Source: Gyrodactylus bullatarudis (lineage: Eukaryota > Platyhelminthes > Monogenea > Gyrodactylidea > Gyrodactylidae). Taken from it: a stretch of DNA of 64,000 nucleotides. The notes under the pieces are model-generated. The model worked only from the letters and a program-made list of their open reading frames with translations, did no database searches and was not told the DNA's origin. Shown here piece by piece: positions 1 through 12,679 of the stretch. Made by a program: the position numbers and the translations under genes. Location of the stretch: assembly GCA_012064415.1 (NCBI GenBank), contig SSNU01000110.1, positions 389,739-453,738 of the forward strand, in the 5' to 3' direction. Position 1 is the first letter of the stretch. Every line of letters begins with the position of its first letter.

Positions 1-2955
1 TCCGTACTTTGATTTACATGTACTCATGATTATAGTAATTGGATCTTGAAGTAGATTTTTTTTAGTTCAACTTTGGAAAATGATCCCTTCATAAAAGCTC
101 CATGAGTTCCAAAACAGAAACTAAGGTCATTAATCGAATTTATCTTTTACCAAAACAACATTTTTTATCATTTCAGTTCAGTGAAAGAGAAAATAATAGA
201 TATAAACGAGCATTGAAAGTATTTACACTTTTTCCTCGATAGGAAACAGAAGGAAAAAGTGTCTTTTTTCTCAGAAATCTGACTCACCCATTTCATTTTC
301 TTTCAAGTTTTTCTTGTTTCATTCTGTATCTTATGTTCTTGTATTTTTTCAATTGAAACTCACCTATTCCATCTAATGATAACGCTTCCCTCCCCCGTAA
401 TTTCACATTCTATACAATCTCTCTGTTGAATACTTTTTTGACTTGTTAATCTTTTGCTAGAGTATTTAAATAAAAATACAATTGTAAACTAATAAAAGTC
501 ATTTCGTTCCTACTTCAAGTAATACAACATTCAAATTTTTCAGTTCCAAACAGGTTTATTTCTTCTTCAAGGAAAAACTATTCGATGCTACATTAAAAAA
601 AGTCCTAATTACCTATTAGTCATTAGGAGAAAGTTTGCTTTCGGTTTCAGGAAGAAAAAAAACATTTCCCAGGAAAGAGTTAGAATCATCTGGTGAATTA
701 TTATCATTTACTAGTTTATGGGGGGTTGGCTTATTAATAATGACATGTAGCAAAAGCTCTAAAATAAACGCAGAAATATTTTTGTAAATTCGAATTGTTC
801 AAATATAAAGGGTTAGAATTAGCATGTATGGGAAGAAAAAAGAGATATCAAATTCAGAAAATTATCTCAGATTAAATGCAAAATTCGGGCAACATAGAGG
901 CATCTTCTCAAAATTAAAAGAGTCCTTAAGTTGATTCACTTTGATTAACGTTACGCATGAGAAGAATTGTTGTTAGAATTATCGAAAAAAAAACAAAATT
1001 TTTACAAAAAGAGTGTTTTCAACGTGAAACTGTCATCCTAGTGATATTTTAACTAGTAAAGGTTGATATGTATTTTCTGAAAGTTTTAAATACAGTTTTA
1101 AATTTCTCAAAACTATAGATGAATTTACAGAGATAACCTTGATATTTTGAATGTTTCTTTCTCTAGAAATAACAGTATTTTTCTTGCCTATGATAACTGA
1201 AAAATAGTTTTTCTGCTTTAAAGATGACAAGCTATTCATATTCAGGTTTGATATGCATTAATCTACCATATACCAACGTTTCAAAGCAACAGGTTTTGAG
1301 CATTTTTCATAATTCATCGATAAAATTTATACCATTCGATTGAGAATCAAAAATCATATGCCTTTCTAGTATTTGTTTCTAGAAAAAGCATAACAGAAAA
1401 CATTAGTGGCTGTCTAAAATCAATTTCAAGTTTTATCCGCAAAAATTTCATTTCTCGAAAAATTATCTGAATTCCAAAGCTTACTTGCGAAGGGATTGAC
1501 TTTGATGTGAAACAACTCTGACTCTCTCCCCTGTTGGTGCAGAGTTTTAAAAGTAGATGCTGGGATTTTTAAATTACAATTTTAATACGACTACTTTATA
1601 GTAGAGGGTCTATTATTTTTTATCGAGTTGGTCTTTTTTATTAAAGAATTCACTGTATTTTGAATCAAGTGCAGGCACTCTGTTATACAAGAAGATAAAT
1701 GTTGTTGTTTTAACATCTTTGTCGGAAAGTATGTAGACTTTTATCTACTGCTTAGTACAATTCTGAAATAGTCTGAAACATTTCTGATCTATCGTGATCA
1801 TTCCCCTCTGTTTACTCATGATCTATTCATTCCACAATGAGGATAGACAGTAAAGAAGGGAAAAAGAAAACAAATTTGTAACTAACATGTCATACATATT
1901 ATTCTAATAATATACTCAAATTATGTCTATCATTAGAAGAACACCCTTTTCCAGCCTTATCCTGAATTGCGTGTTTTGATAGAATTTAAAAGTACAAGTC
2001 TTTTAGAAAATGTTTGTCTTTTTGTTAATTCATTCAGCTTATAACTTTTCCTTTTATTTTTGGGAATTTCAACCTTGTACCATGGGCTTGTTCAAATAAA
2101 AAATGTAAATTTTCTCACTCTTATAAAGTTAGTTGATCTAATGTTGGGAATCTATGATTAACAGGTAACTGGGGGATTTTTTACATTTTCAAAACAATCA
2201 TAATCTGTCAATTTTAAACGTTTTAAAAACACTCTGAAAATTTTTTCCTCATGTTTACTAAGCTAGTTACTATGATGATGAGAATATATAAAAAGGAAAT
2301 CGATTCTTGAACTTTAATCAATGTTTAAAAATCTATTTAACAAAATATTAAGATTGCTTTCTTAAGAGTTCGATTGTTTATATTCAATAAAAGATTTTCA
2401 AAAGTTGCGATAGTTTTGGTATATATATTTTAGATTTAAAAAGTGTGGTAATATTTTTACATTGTCTGAATATCTGCCTGAAATGACTCCTTAATTTATT
2501 TAATTCCAACTTGATGGTATTTCTTTGGAAAATGAGAAAATCAAGATCAGTTTCATCCTAGCAGGTAACACATGAACTTTACAACTAAAAGGTTAGTCTT
2601 TCTTCATATTTTGCTTTAGATAGGAACGAAATCAAAACGCTGAAACTGTTCGAAAAAGAGAATACTTTATTCAAGTAAAAGGCAGACATAACCTGTCCGT
2701 GTAAAGCATTGAAACTTTCAAAGAGTTCCCTTATGATGTAATCTGAAAATATAATACATTCAAAGTCTGAATTCAATTTCTGAATTTTTATTTAGAACTT
2801 GATTAGGTCATCTATAAATTTTAAACAAATCCATTCTATTTTATTTATTGTCTCGCTACATTTTTTCGGGGCTGATAAAAATCGAAATTTCATTGATTTT
2901 CAAGTAGTGAAAATGATCAAAAAATCGAAATTCCGTCGAAAATTAGTTAATACAC
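1..2955. other. AT-rich stretch without recognisable gene
   Basis: No exon, RNA gene or intact mobile element could be supported here. The short open frames on either strand (for example near 1033-1239 and 2585-2776) are low-complexity, K/N/F/S-rich and lack a family signature or splice context. The right edge (about 2870-2955) is part of a dispersed fold-back repeat that recurs throughout the window. Confidence 0.6.
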
Positions 2956-3434
2956 TTGTGCACCAGTTTTGGTGTGTGAGAATGTGCACACCCCGATTTT
3001 CCAAAGTCACTGAAAATACTTTAGATAGAATTCTCTATTGGTTTTTAGTTCAACAAGGTGTAATTATGAAACAATTTGACCTTGAATAGACAATTTGTGA
3101 CTGAAATGTAATGCATAATTAGTAAGAAACTTTAGCTCAACTTGTAAATTAGGGGAGAGGGTGACGCATTAATTTTTCATCAAAATTTCGAAGTTTATTT
3201 TCAATAGTTTCCATACTTAATGAACGAATTTGATAGGGTTTAGTGGTACTGATCGAATCAGGAGAAAATTCTCTACAAGTTGAGACCAAAAACTAGAAAA
3301 GTAACAAAATTTGCCCAAAATATTAAAATTTAAATATATTTGTACTACTTCTTAGTAGATTTCAAATACGAACTCTTATTTTTAGCTGGAAAATCGGGGT
3401 GTGCACATTCTCACACACCAAAACTGGTGCACAA
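2956..3434. repeat. 479-bp element with perfect 48-bp terminal inverted repeats
   Basis: The left arm starts TTGTGCACCAG at 2956 and its exact reverse complement ends at 3434. The two arms match over 48 bp without mismatch, so the copy is young or under gene conversion. The element sits inside a copy of the dispersed fold-back repeat. No target-site duplication is visible at the borders and there is no transposase frame inside, so it is either a non-autonomous DNA element or a palindromic insertion. Confidence 0.75.
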
Positions 3435-5667
3435 CTGTATGAAGATGGGGATTTATGATTTTGACCAAATTCTCAACTCTTTCATCAAGTAATCGAAGAA
3501 TAAAAATCCATTTTGAAGGGTATTATGGCAAATTTCATATCTAGAAAAGAGTAGCACCATATTCCCATTTTTCGAACTTTGAGTTAAATTTTTTTACTGA
3601 TTTTCAGATAAATTTTTCAACTCAAAGTTCAATAAAATGGGAATTTGGCGTTACTTCGAGATTTGGAATATCCCATAATAGATTTTTTCAAATTTCTTTT
3701 TCTTCATATCATGAAAATGTTCTACATTCAAAAATATCTTGATCAAATTCCATTTCTTGTCGAAAAAATTGTGAATAAATGATAATCAGGCAATTCTCTC
3801 GTCAATTTGAGTTGATACAAAATTTTTAAACATGATATGTCTCAATCTAAAGTAGGTTCCTAGACCCATGTTTTATACATCATTAGAACCGTCTCAAAGA
3901 GCTGGACCAGATTATGACTAGAGTTAAAAACCGAAAATTTGAAAAATCTATCTATACTGGACATAGGCCCTGTAACGATATTACTCCAGGGATAAAAACA
4001 CGTTTCGAACTTTATTTAGAACGGTAGAAAGTATTGAATTCAATGAAATCTTCCAAAACCAGACAAACTCTTGACTTTATGGATTAGGCACGAGGCACAA
4101 ATTATAAGAATCAATTGATTTTCTTATACAATTTCATATTTCCCTCTCTGTATTATGTAATTTCGTTCCTAAACAAGAGACATATCGAATGTTTCCCATA
4201 AACTAGAGGGGGCAATGTCTGATACTAACAAAAATAATTATTATTTTTAGAAAAAAAGTGTGTCCACCTTCTTTGTATTGGAAATTATACGTGTATTCTC
4301 ATTCATGCTATCATGTTCAATTAGAATAATAACTGAAAATTAAAAGTACACTTTATTTATAGAATTGAATATCCTGCAATGTTTTTCAAGTTTGGAAATT
4401 AATCAACTCCTTTACACTCGTAGGAATCTAGGAGTAGAGCTCTTTTTAAATCAGCAAAATTATTAAAAATGCTTGGAGAATTTCATAAATACGATGAAAA
4501 CACCTCAAGATCAAGGACTGGATTTGGATCTTCAATCACTGATATCATTCTTAATCTAAGTTTTAAGACATAAGAGTTCATCAAATTGACAATTTTCAAC
4601 CTCATTCTACTACCGACTCTTACTATGAATTCGAAACATTAACTTGAAACATGCGTCGGAAGTTTTTTTAAAAATCCTGAATTTTTCAAATTTTCAATAT
4701 TAAATACGAAATTTTCCAAGATTTCTTAAGTCGTATTTTATATTATCTCACCAAATTTCACTTCAAAATACTCTTTTATGCTTCTGGAATAAAATAAAAA
4801 AAATTGTGAAAATTAAAAAAAATTTTTTGAAAGATCAAAATCTTCATATTCATGAAAAGTAAGAGAAATTTCATTTTTAACTATTAAAAAAAAACAATTT
4901 TAATAGGATTTAAGTTATAATGTGAATATTATTAAAATAAAACATTAAAAACGCTTTTTCAATTTAAAATTTTTCACAATCTTATTCCAGAAGCATAAAA
5001 AGAAGCGAAATTGCGTGAAATAGTATTAAAATACCTGAAGATAAAGTTTATCATTTTGATGGGCAATTTAAGCAATTTTGGAAAAATTCGTACTATATTT
5101 AAAAATACTCATTTGCTAATTTTAATTTTTTAGACATTGAATAAAGTACTAAGATTTTTTTTACTGATATCAATTGGTATTTTTCAGTATAAAAGTACTC
5201 AAGAAGGAACCATTTTTGACAATTTTCATTTTGAGAAGCCACTATTTCTTATCTTTAACTTGCCGAGCACCTTATTCGATAGGAAGTTGATTAACCTTGG
5301 GATTTTGTTCAAGTGAAGTTACTTCCATAAAAATCCAATCATATTTCTTTGATAAATTGTCAGAAATCGGATCACTTATTTTTTATACCTCTTTCCCCCC
5401 AGTTTAGTCCATGACGATTAGGATAATTTTGTGTTTCAGAATAAATCTTAATAAATCCAATATAATAGAATAAAAATAAAGAAAAATAAAATTGCATATG
5501 CCGTGTTTATATATGTATGAATTCTAGTAACAAAATGTTAAAAACCTCTAGTTTAAATTGATGACCTGGAAAAAGTTCAAATTTTATGTTCAACCGATCA
5601 TTGAGAAATCTCGATAGGAAGGAAAAAGTAAAAATTTTCTTTATCAATAGATAAGATCAAAATACAA
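3435..5667. other. Intergenic repeat-rich DNA
   Basis: This holds part of the dispersed fold-back family (about 3440-3680, with the recurring block TTGAACTTTGAG near its ends) and a degraded hAT-like MITE at 4720-5095. No gene was found. Confidence 0.5.
4720..5095. repeat. Degraded hAT-like MITE, family B
   Basis: Long imperfect inverted arms flank an AT-rich core. The left arm (around 4755-4805) contains CACCAAATTTC and TGCTTCTGGAATAA; the right arm (around 4980-5080) contains TTATTCCAGAAGCAT and a relic of GGGCAATTTAAG. The same arms occur in better copies at 25485-25945 and 49719-50156. Termini are eroded and no target duplication remains. Confidence 0.6.
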
Positions 5668-5803
5668 TCAAACTACAGTGTCTTCTTTATATTCTTTCTT
5701 CGAACACAATAATGAAGCTACGAGGCTCTGCATTCCAACTGATTGATCAATCATGCTTCTGCCAGGGACTCTTCCGCCCGTATAGATTTCGAATGTTCGG
5801 ATA
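5668..5803 (-). pseudogene. piggyBac transposase fragment (short remnant)
   Basis: The minus strand is open from about 5803 to a TGA at 5668-5670 and reads RTFEIYTGGRVPG, then RSMIDQSVGMQSLVASLL. A FEIYTG-like segment followed by a glycine-rich turn and a hydrophobic helix resembles the region ahead of the later catalytic aspartates in piggyBac transposases. The base composition is clearly higher in GC than its surroundings. The fragment is about 45 codons with no start or context. It may be a relic of the same family as the pieces at 12680 and 38023. Confidence 0.4.
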
Positions 5804-6255
5804 ACTGAGCATCAAGTGAATTCAGCGCCAGGCTTAAATGTAGGATTGAAGGATGATTATACATTAGGGTAGGATGAAATTTTCCAATCTCATATTAGTA
5901 CCAACTTTCCTGATAGAACTATCAATTCTAAGCATTATTTTGTTTTGAATCATGTATGGAAAATGTGAATCAGTTTTAAAATTTCAGAATTTTTCAAATC
6001 GCTGCTCTATTGTCAATGGATTCTTTCTACTTTCTTACGCAATCACTAAAATCCAGAATATCTCGGTCATTTAATGAATTTCTCAAGTTTTATCTCATCA
6101 TCAAGAGGGATTTCGTTGTTTTATCATGTCTGTGGATATTATGGGAAAAATGGACAATGACATGATTTGAGCACTCAAGTGAGTTGTTTGGAGAAAAAAA
6201 ATTTCACATATATGGCATATGGTCATTTTTCAAACTTGGGTTTGGTGGACTATAT

Positions 6256-6309
6256 ATAACGTTGTTCGCTTGCTACCTGACTATGTTGTCTTCTGGTGAA
6301 CAACGTTAT
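6256..6309. repeat. Short palindromic repeat (ATAACGTTGTTC arms)
   Basis: Twelve-base arms ATAACGTTGTTC and GAACAACGTTAT enclose about 30 bases. The left half (AACGTTGTTCGCTTGCT and the following CTGACTATG block) recurs at 58086-58146 and 63871-63932 without the right arm, so it belongs to a dispersed sequence of unknown nature. Possibly a piece of a LINE, because the 63871 copy abuts a reverse-transcriptase fragment. Confidence 0.5.
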
Positions 6310-6975
6310 CGTCAATCTATGCCGAACAGCTCCCTGAAGAATTATTGGGCTCGGTGCCAAAAATCCGATTTTTTGAACTTTGAGCAGAAAATTTAAATAG
6401 TTTTGAAAGTGGGATAATGGACGTTTCTTAGCATCAAGATCAGACAAGAAAATCATCTATACTAAATCTGATCTAACTAGTGACCTCCTAAATAACGTTC
6501 TGTACTTTAAAAACTAAGATAAACAATCTCTCTGTTTAGATCTAAATTATAATTATCAATTATTGTAATTAACAATCTTATTCTACCAACTTTTAAGATT
6601 TTAATCCTGATGGTTGGGAACGGTAAAATTCTCTTTAATCATGATAGTGGTTTAATTAATTCATTTTATTCAAGAATTTTTTGATATATTTCATAACTAC
6701 TCAATAGTATAATTCAGATAAATTTATTTTAACACAGAAAAAGAGTAGCATAGTTGTAAATTCTTCTTTAAATGTTATTGTTGAGGTGTTCGTATATACG
6801 CCAAGCATATCCTGTATAAGAGAAATCTATGATTTGTATTATTAATCTGTTGTTCATCATGTAACCCAATACGTATATTCTTCTTACTTTCCCAATACCC
6901 ATATCGTGGTCAATAACAATTATCAATATATTTTTATCCTTATAACTAATTTTGGTTTTCTATATACAAGAAAAG

Positions 6976-6981
6976 TTTAAT
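6976..6981 (-). promoter_or_regulatory. ATTAAA polyadenylation signal candidate
   Basis: ATTAAA on the minus strand lies 58 bp past the stop codon of the cysteine-rich secreted protein gene. It is the nearest polyadenylation-type hexamer downstream of that gene. Confidence 0.35.
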
Positions 6982-7038
6982 GAGGTCTTTACAGCGTCTT
7001 AACATGTAATGAAGATGAATAACTTTCATAAAATCTAT

Positions 7039-7503
7039 TTAATATAAGTTTTGACATTGGGTTGCATATGGCTGAAATGCTTGCCAGACAATAGCACCTC
7101 TGATGGCCTCTACTAGGCACTTTTGCAGTATTTCATTTTGGCATTTATTAACTTCATCATAGAAATTCTTTTTATACACTGAGAAACAATCATATCTACA
7201 AGCATAAGTTGCTGTTTGATCCATGAGATTCCCATAAGCGTTCCAACAGCCACTTTCGCAATCCCAGCAATCTTCAATACTAACAAGATCGTTAAAAGAT
7301 TCGGCTGATTTCAAACTTCTTATTGCACAGTCTGCAACACAATTCCTGGGACATTTTTCTAGATTCGAGATGATTTCGTTAATTTCAACTTGAAACTCGT
7401 TTCCCCCGTACACCTGAATGTCATCAACTTGGCTGATGGCCTCAAAAGTACAACCAAATCCAATGGTGAAAATCGTTGTTAGGAATATTAGTGTTCTTTT
7501 CAT
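7039..7503 (-). CDS. Small secreted cysteine-rich protein, unknown family
   Basis: An intronless frame encodes 154 residues. Residues 1-24 form a signal peptide (MKRT start, then a Leu/Ile/Phe/Thr core, cleavage probably near AIS-Q). The mature part has 11 cysteines at 51, 55, 59, 79, 82, 86, 102, 106, 121, 129 and 150, spaced CX3CX3C, CX2CX3C and CX3C. This suggests a disulfide-rich helical extracellular fold, but 11 is odd, so one may be free or pair between chains. Tryptophans and tyrosines cluster at 80-104. A TATAAA-like string lies 30 bp upstream of the ATG on the same strand (7533-7538), which would leave almost no 5' leader, so a non-coding first exon is also possible. I do not recognise the family. 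Codon and base composition are richer than the flanks, supporting a real gene. Whether the protein acts on tissue outside the cell is not shown by the sequence. Confidence 0.75.
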   Translation of the reverse strand: MKRTLIFLTTIFTIGFGCTFEAISQVDDIQVYGGNEFQVEINEIISNLEKCPRNCVADCAIRSLKSAESFNDLVSIEDCWDCESGCWNAYGNLMDQTATYACRYDCFSVYKKNFYDEVNKCQNEILQKCLVEAIRGAIVWQAFQPYATQCQNLY

Positions 7504-7539
7504 AATATGTTTCTGAAAATTTACATAAAGGTTTTATAT

Positions 7540-8300
7540 TGAATTTTTAGTTTCTCTGTTTGATTAAAGTGTATAAATATTTGTGCTAATCTCTTGGAAA
7601 GTTTGATGATTGCTAAAATAGGTTTATTCATTTTTTTCACATTGTGTTACACCAAAGGCAATTTACTGCTAGCAAGTCAAAAATTCTGACTCAAAATGCA
7701 TATTAAATTCTTTAATCTTTCAAACGATTTCTATTCTCAATTTAAGAGTATCTTGGCCGAAATCCATCGCAAAGGAAATTTTCAAAATTATAATTATTGA
7801 AATCTTCAAATGACCAAAGAAATAAACTATCTATCGACCTTTTCTTCAGTGAATATTTATAAATTTGTATTGATAATGTAGCTACTTTTAAGTAAACACA
7901 TAATATAAGAATTAAGAAAATTATATAATTTCATAATCAAACTGAGGACTATAGAGTTTGAATCTGGGTTGATTAATACGATATCGATAGAAGAAAAATA
8001 AAGTTCATCTTATATGCAGAAAGACCCTCAGAGCCCGTTATATCGTAGATTTCAAGAGCTCCTTCGAACATAGGTGTATCTAAATCGGCATTTGAACATG
8101 TGTAATTATTGCTCATCTCCAAAATTCTGTTTCACTGTGCCTTTGTAGAAACAAACCACTTAAAAAACTCATTATTATTCATCTTGGGATAAGAAAAAAA
8201 TTCATTTACGATTCATTCCACGATTCAATGGATTAAAGATCTTAACTCTATCATTTGTCAAAAAGTGCCCAACTAATTCATAGAATAGATTTTTAATAAT
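7540..8300. other. Intergenic, nothing recognised
   Basis: AT-rich sequence upstream of the secreted-protein gene. No coding or repeat structure could be supported apart from the start of the MITE at 8301. Confidence 0.5.
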
Positions 8301-8304
8301 TTAA

Positions 8305-8757
8305 CCCTTAAAGTACCACTGGGTTATTTCTATCACATATCATTTTAGGAACTCATTATTATTCATTCAAGCATCAGAAAATACTTCGTTTACCACCCAT
8401 TAGATAGGAAATTTATTAATCTCCAGGAATACGCAAAGATCATGGCTCTATCTTTCGCCAAACTCTACTAATTTAAAGAGAAAGGATGTTTTTCGAAAAA
8501 TTAATTTTTGTTTAAAACGTTTTTTTTTGAAAATCTACTTCCCAAGGACATAGATAAAAAGTAAGATAACTTTTATCGAAGAATCATACCTTAAAGCCAC
8601 AAAGATAACCTGTTCTTGGATCAAAAAATGAGTAACTTCTAAACCAAAAATGATTGCGTTAAAACAACTGTAGATTCGTAATCAGCGTATTCACAGACCA
8701 TGGGATAGACAAAAGATTGAATGCAAGTCTTGAAAAATCTCTCTGGGACTTTAAGGG
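8305..8757. mobile_element. piggyBac-like MITE flanked by TTAA
   Basis: A 453-bp sequence starts CCCTTAAAGTACCA and ends with the near reverse complement (TGGGACTTTAAGGG). It is flanked on both sides by TTAA (8301-8304 and 8758-8761). TTAA duplication and CCC-start termini are the hallmarks of piggyBac-type elements. No transposase frame is inside, so it is non-autonomous. Internal words resemble the MITE at 46801-47260. Confidence 0.75.
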
Positions 8758-9677
8758 TTAAATAAAGTAGAATTCAAAAATGCAATTGCTTGAATTCCAT
8801 CTGCTAAAGCTTCAAAGATAGCCAATTTTCGATGGATAATCTTGGACTAAAAATAATTGCGTAGATTTTTAATCAGCGTATTCACAAACCATTCATTAAA
8901 ACATTAGACAAATTGAATAAATCCCATTGTACAAAACACTTGTTCCTGTCTATTAACCAAATAAAATATATATAGAAAAAAATATTTACTTTGGAAATAG
9001 TGTGGGAGGGAGAACGTTTTATAAAACATCATAAATACACTCTTTAAGGATTGAATCAACTAAAAAGTATTGGTTATCGTTCTATAGAGAACGAGAGACA
9101 TTTGATACTTGAACCACTCAGGATCAGTCAATCTTCTCCATTCATCAAAGATGCTTCATATTGCTTGTGGTTACCTACTCATTTGTACTACTTTTAGAAG
9201 AACGTTTCAAGTCTGGGTTTTTATAGAATAATCTTTCCATTTGTTAATCTTATTAATTTTTAATCAGAGGAGAAATTTTCCGAAAAATCAATTTAAACAT
9301 GGACCGAAATTTCGGTTTTTGAAATCAAAGTTATTGTGAAATTGATTTCTACGAGAGATTCAATCATTGGAAATATCTTTTTACTAATTTTTCTACAGCA
9401 AAAGGGGGGAAATAAATTTTAAGTTAAATGAATTTTGATGAGATTCAAATTCTAATTTTTTTCCAAGACACGAAAAAGAATAAAATCTATTTGAATATTT
9501 AAATTTGAAAGATTTGTACTTTTAAAATTTGTTCAAGACAAAGGGAAATGAAGAAAACTATGACTCCAGGATTCTCACACCTAAGAAATTGTTCAAATAA
9601 TATTCAACTCAATTCAATCATACTACAAAGCATTGCTAGATCCTTCGAATTTTTTAACGGTTTTTTAGAAATTTTAA

Positions 9678-10142
9678 TCCTTCATGTCCCAAATTATTTT
9701 TTTTCATCACACAAATGAGAAAATTTCCAACCTAACCAAAATAATTCCTTTTTGTAAGCCAACTTATTCTTTCAAAGATAAAAGAGGTTAAAATTGGCAT
9801 TTTTTGGCTCTAAAACCATTCATCTTCTGTGCGAGATATCGAGCAGGCGATTGCATATCTACGACTATTGTTTTACGATAGAAAGTTATTTCATTTTTTT
9901 CTAAGACGTTTCAAAAAAACGTTCTAAATATTTGACAACATTTTCTAAAAATCCCCCTTCTTCAAGTTACTATGGTATGCATCAGTGAAAAGTTATCTTT
10001 ATGAATTAAATATTTTTTTGTAGCTTAATAAATTTCCTTTCTAAAGAGGGGTAAATAAACAAAGTGTTTTGGTATCTTTCAATTAAAATTATCGCTCGAG
10101 AAAGAGTTGTGTTCCACTTGTGGAACAATGGGACATGAAGGG
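9678..10142. mobile_element. piggyBac-like MITE, CCTTCATGTCCCA family, copy 1
   Basis: A 465-bp element begins TCCTTCATGTCCCA and ends TGGGACATGAAGGG, flanked by TTAA at 9674-9677 and 10143-10146. A second full copy lies at 45664-46154 and a worn third at 59064-59245. Shared internal blocks include GAGCAGGCGATTGCATAT. No coding capacity. Confidence 0.8.
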
Positions 10143-10146
10143 TTAA

Positions 10147-11457
10147 AATAAATTTTGAATGAAAATGTTTTACCATCAAAGCCTATTAGCCAAATACAAG
10201 CTTTATCTAGAACTATCTAGAGACTAATGAGACTTTTGCTAGTATTTATTCTACAGTCTGATTTGGTTTGACTACAGCAACATTTTTTTCAGATTTGGAG
10301 TAGAAAAAATCATTTAAAATCTCAATGATTGATTGTAAAATAAATAGGAAAGTTTATACGCGTTCATAATCATACAGAGAGAGACATTTTTTTTCTTCTC
10401 TTTACACCATTTCAATCAAGATTCACTCCGAGGTCATCGATAACCTGTGGCGATATTCTTCCTTATATTGGAAGGTAGCTTCATTAATTTTGTCCTAGCT
10501 CTGCTTGTTCCAATGAGAGTTTTCTTTGTTCTCGTTACATATTATGACGCATTGCTTCAAGAGATTGCCGGATTTGAGTTTCTTTGCAGAAGAATTCTCA
10601 ATTCGATTCTACTTTTCACAATCCTAATTAATTAATTTCAATGATTGTAAAATAAATGGACAGAGTAAATGAATATGTCAAGATAATTAATCCAACTCAA
10701 GAGATAAATAAACTTTCTTGTACTCTAGGAATTTTTCAGATTTCCTTGATTAACTTGGTTTGTACTTTATGAGCTGTATAATAGATTTTTAAATTCGTTC
10801 CACAATGTGGAATCCACTTTCTCATAGTGAATTTTGCTTTATCAAAATTCAACAACAGCAGTATAATTAATAAGAAAACAGCCTTGAAATGTAAACATTC
10901 AAAATGTTTTCCATTAAAAATGTCAGAATTCCATAAAAATCACACCCAGCACCAAGCTTTAGGGTTAATAATCAAATATCAGGAAATATTATATTATATA
11001 TACCCATGTTGTTGAATAGAATAATAAAAACGAATGCAGAAATACATTAGATGATGTTAGTTATTTTAAGTGCAATGTATTGTAAAAGGATTTTATAGTT
11101 TCTAATGGCTTAGGTCATATTTACACAATAGAGATATAAAGTTTTCTAGACATTTAATCAGTATACACAGTATTGACATTTCAGGTCATCATTTATCAAG
11201 TAATGAACGATATGTAATGTCAAAAAAGTTTTCATCATAATTAAACTCTTTAAAAGTGGGCTAATTATAATTATTATTCTCAACAAAAGCAGAATATTTC
11301 CATTTCAGCCAATCAGAAACGAGAACCAATGAAATTCATTCAAAGTAACAATTTGAAGATGAATAATCTCCTATCTAAAAAAAAGTTAGATCGTCTGACT
11401 ACTATATCCACTCATTGAAAATAATATCACAATACGAAATGACGTTATAACACTAGA
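10147..11457. other. Region upstream of the PDZ gene first exon
   Basis: No exon or repeat was recognised. The promoter of the gene starting at 11458 should lie here, but no clear TATA box or initiator could be singled out in such AT-rich DNA. An in-frame TGA at 11440-11442 marks the upstream limit of the reading frame. Confidence 0.4.
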
Positions 11458-11814
11458 ATGACATATCAACATTTAAGTCAGAATGCCTACGAGAGCTCAT
11501 TTCCTGTTGTTGGGGACACTTTGTCTTATTCTCTAACTCCTAATCTTTCTCGTAAAAAGGTATTGCCATGTATTCGGCAAATAATGTCAGTTGTCCCGTC
11601 AAGAAGAAGGATTATTAACCCTGTCTACATGGGCAGGAATGGTGAAGCAGACTTGGATTTTATAAATCACGAGTCAAGTTCTTCTTCATTATCAGAGAGT
11701 GATGGATCCGTTCAGAAGACAGCCTTCACAGCTGATTGTATAAGGAGAGGAAGAAATTTTAAGCAGATTGCATCCCCCCTTATCAGTTTGAGGAAAAAGT
11801 TTAAAAACTTCACA
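11458..11814 (+). CDS. Probable first coding exon of the tandem-PDZ protein gene
   Basis: The frame starts at ATG 11458, 15 bases after an in-frame stop, and runs 119 codons to a strong donor (ACA|GTGAGT at 11815) in phase 0. The peptide is basic and Ser-rich, with a run of five serines around residue 75 (HESSSSSLSES) followed by a basic stretch (RRGRNFK, then RKKFKNFT). No domain is recognised; it looks like a disordered N-terminal tail. It is assigned to the PDZ gene because the next supported downstream plus-strand exons (30916-30969, 34625-34651, 34885-35133) all start in phase 0 and give a continuous frame. The link across about 19 kb is inferred, and this could instead be the start of another gene. 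Confidence 0.6.
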
Positions 11815-12679
11815 GTGAGTATTTTATTCCATTGCTTTGTTTAGTTGATTTTTTTGAGCTTATTTTTTATTAATTTGATATCAAGTTCTAGGTTTATTTG
11901 AACTGAGTAGTAATAAATGACGTTTAGAAAATAATAGAACTTTGGCGCCATTTTATTTTTTTTTGACTATTCAGCAATTTAATTCAAAACATTCAATATT
12001 CAAAATTTTTCGAATAAAAAAAACGTTTTTCATGATCTTGTCTTGAATTCATATTATTTCTTTAAAAAAAGTTGCAAAATCGGTATAAAACGTTTATTAT
12101 TCGAGAAGGAATCTGGATTTAAAATCCCCTTAGTATTCTTGGTTCATAAATTATAATTATAATAGGACAATTATCCAATTTCATATTCTATTACAACTAC
12201 AGCCTTAGATTGAATAGAATTTTATTTAGGAGAACAAAAATATATTCTGATACACAGATGTAGGTAAAATAAATCAATATCATCATTTAGATACAATTTT
12301 ATGTATTGTTTTCAATTATTTGTAATGAAATTAGAATGATATGAAAACTCTGATATAACGAAAGTATTCGTGATCAAATATTTCTGCATACTCTGTCCCA
12401 TAATTAATTACAGGAAGAAATTGCATATCATGAGATAGATTTTGAACTTCTTGATTGAATTGTGATAATTTGACGCCAAACAGAGGATAGGACCCGTCAT
12501 TATAAATAGGAAATTTGTTTTGTTCTAAGATGGAATCTGAAATTTTGAATAAAAATTAAATCTACTTTTACTAATTTTTATCGTCATTATAACATTTATC
12601 TTTCCACTAAATTTGAAACGTACTCAAGACTCTCTTAATTTATATTTTCATTAAAATAATAAATTTTAACTATTTTTAA

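Noticed and set aside
2799..3089. 96-codon plus-strand frame
   Set aside because: It runs from FB1 repeat into the terminal inverted repeat at 2956; no protein signature.
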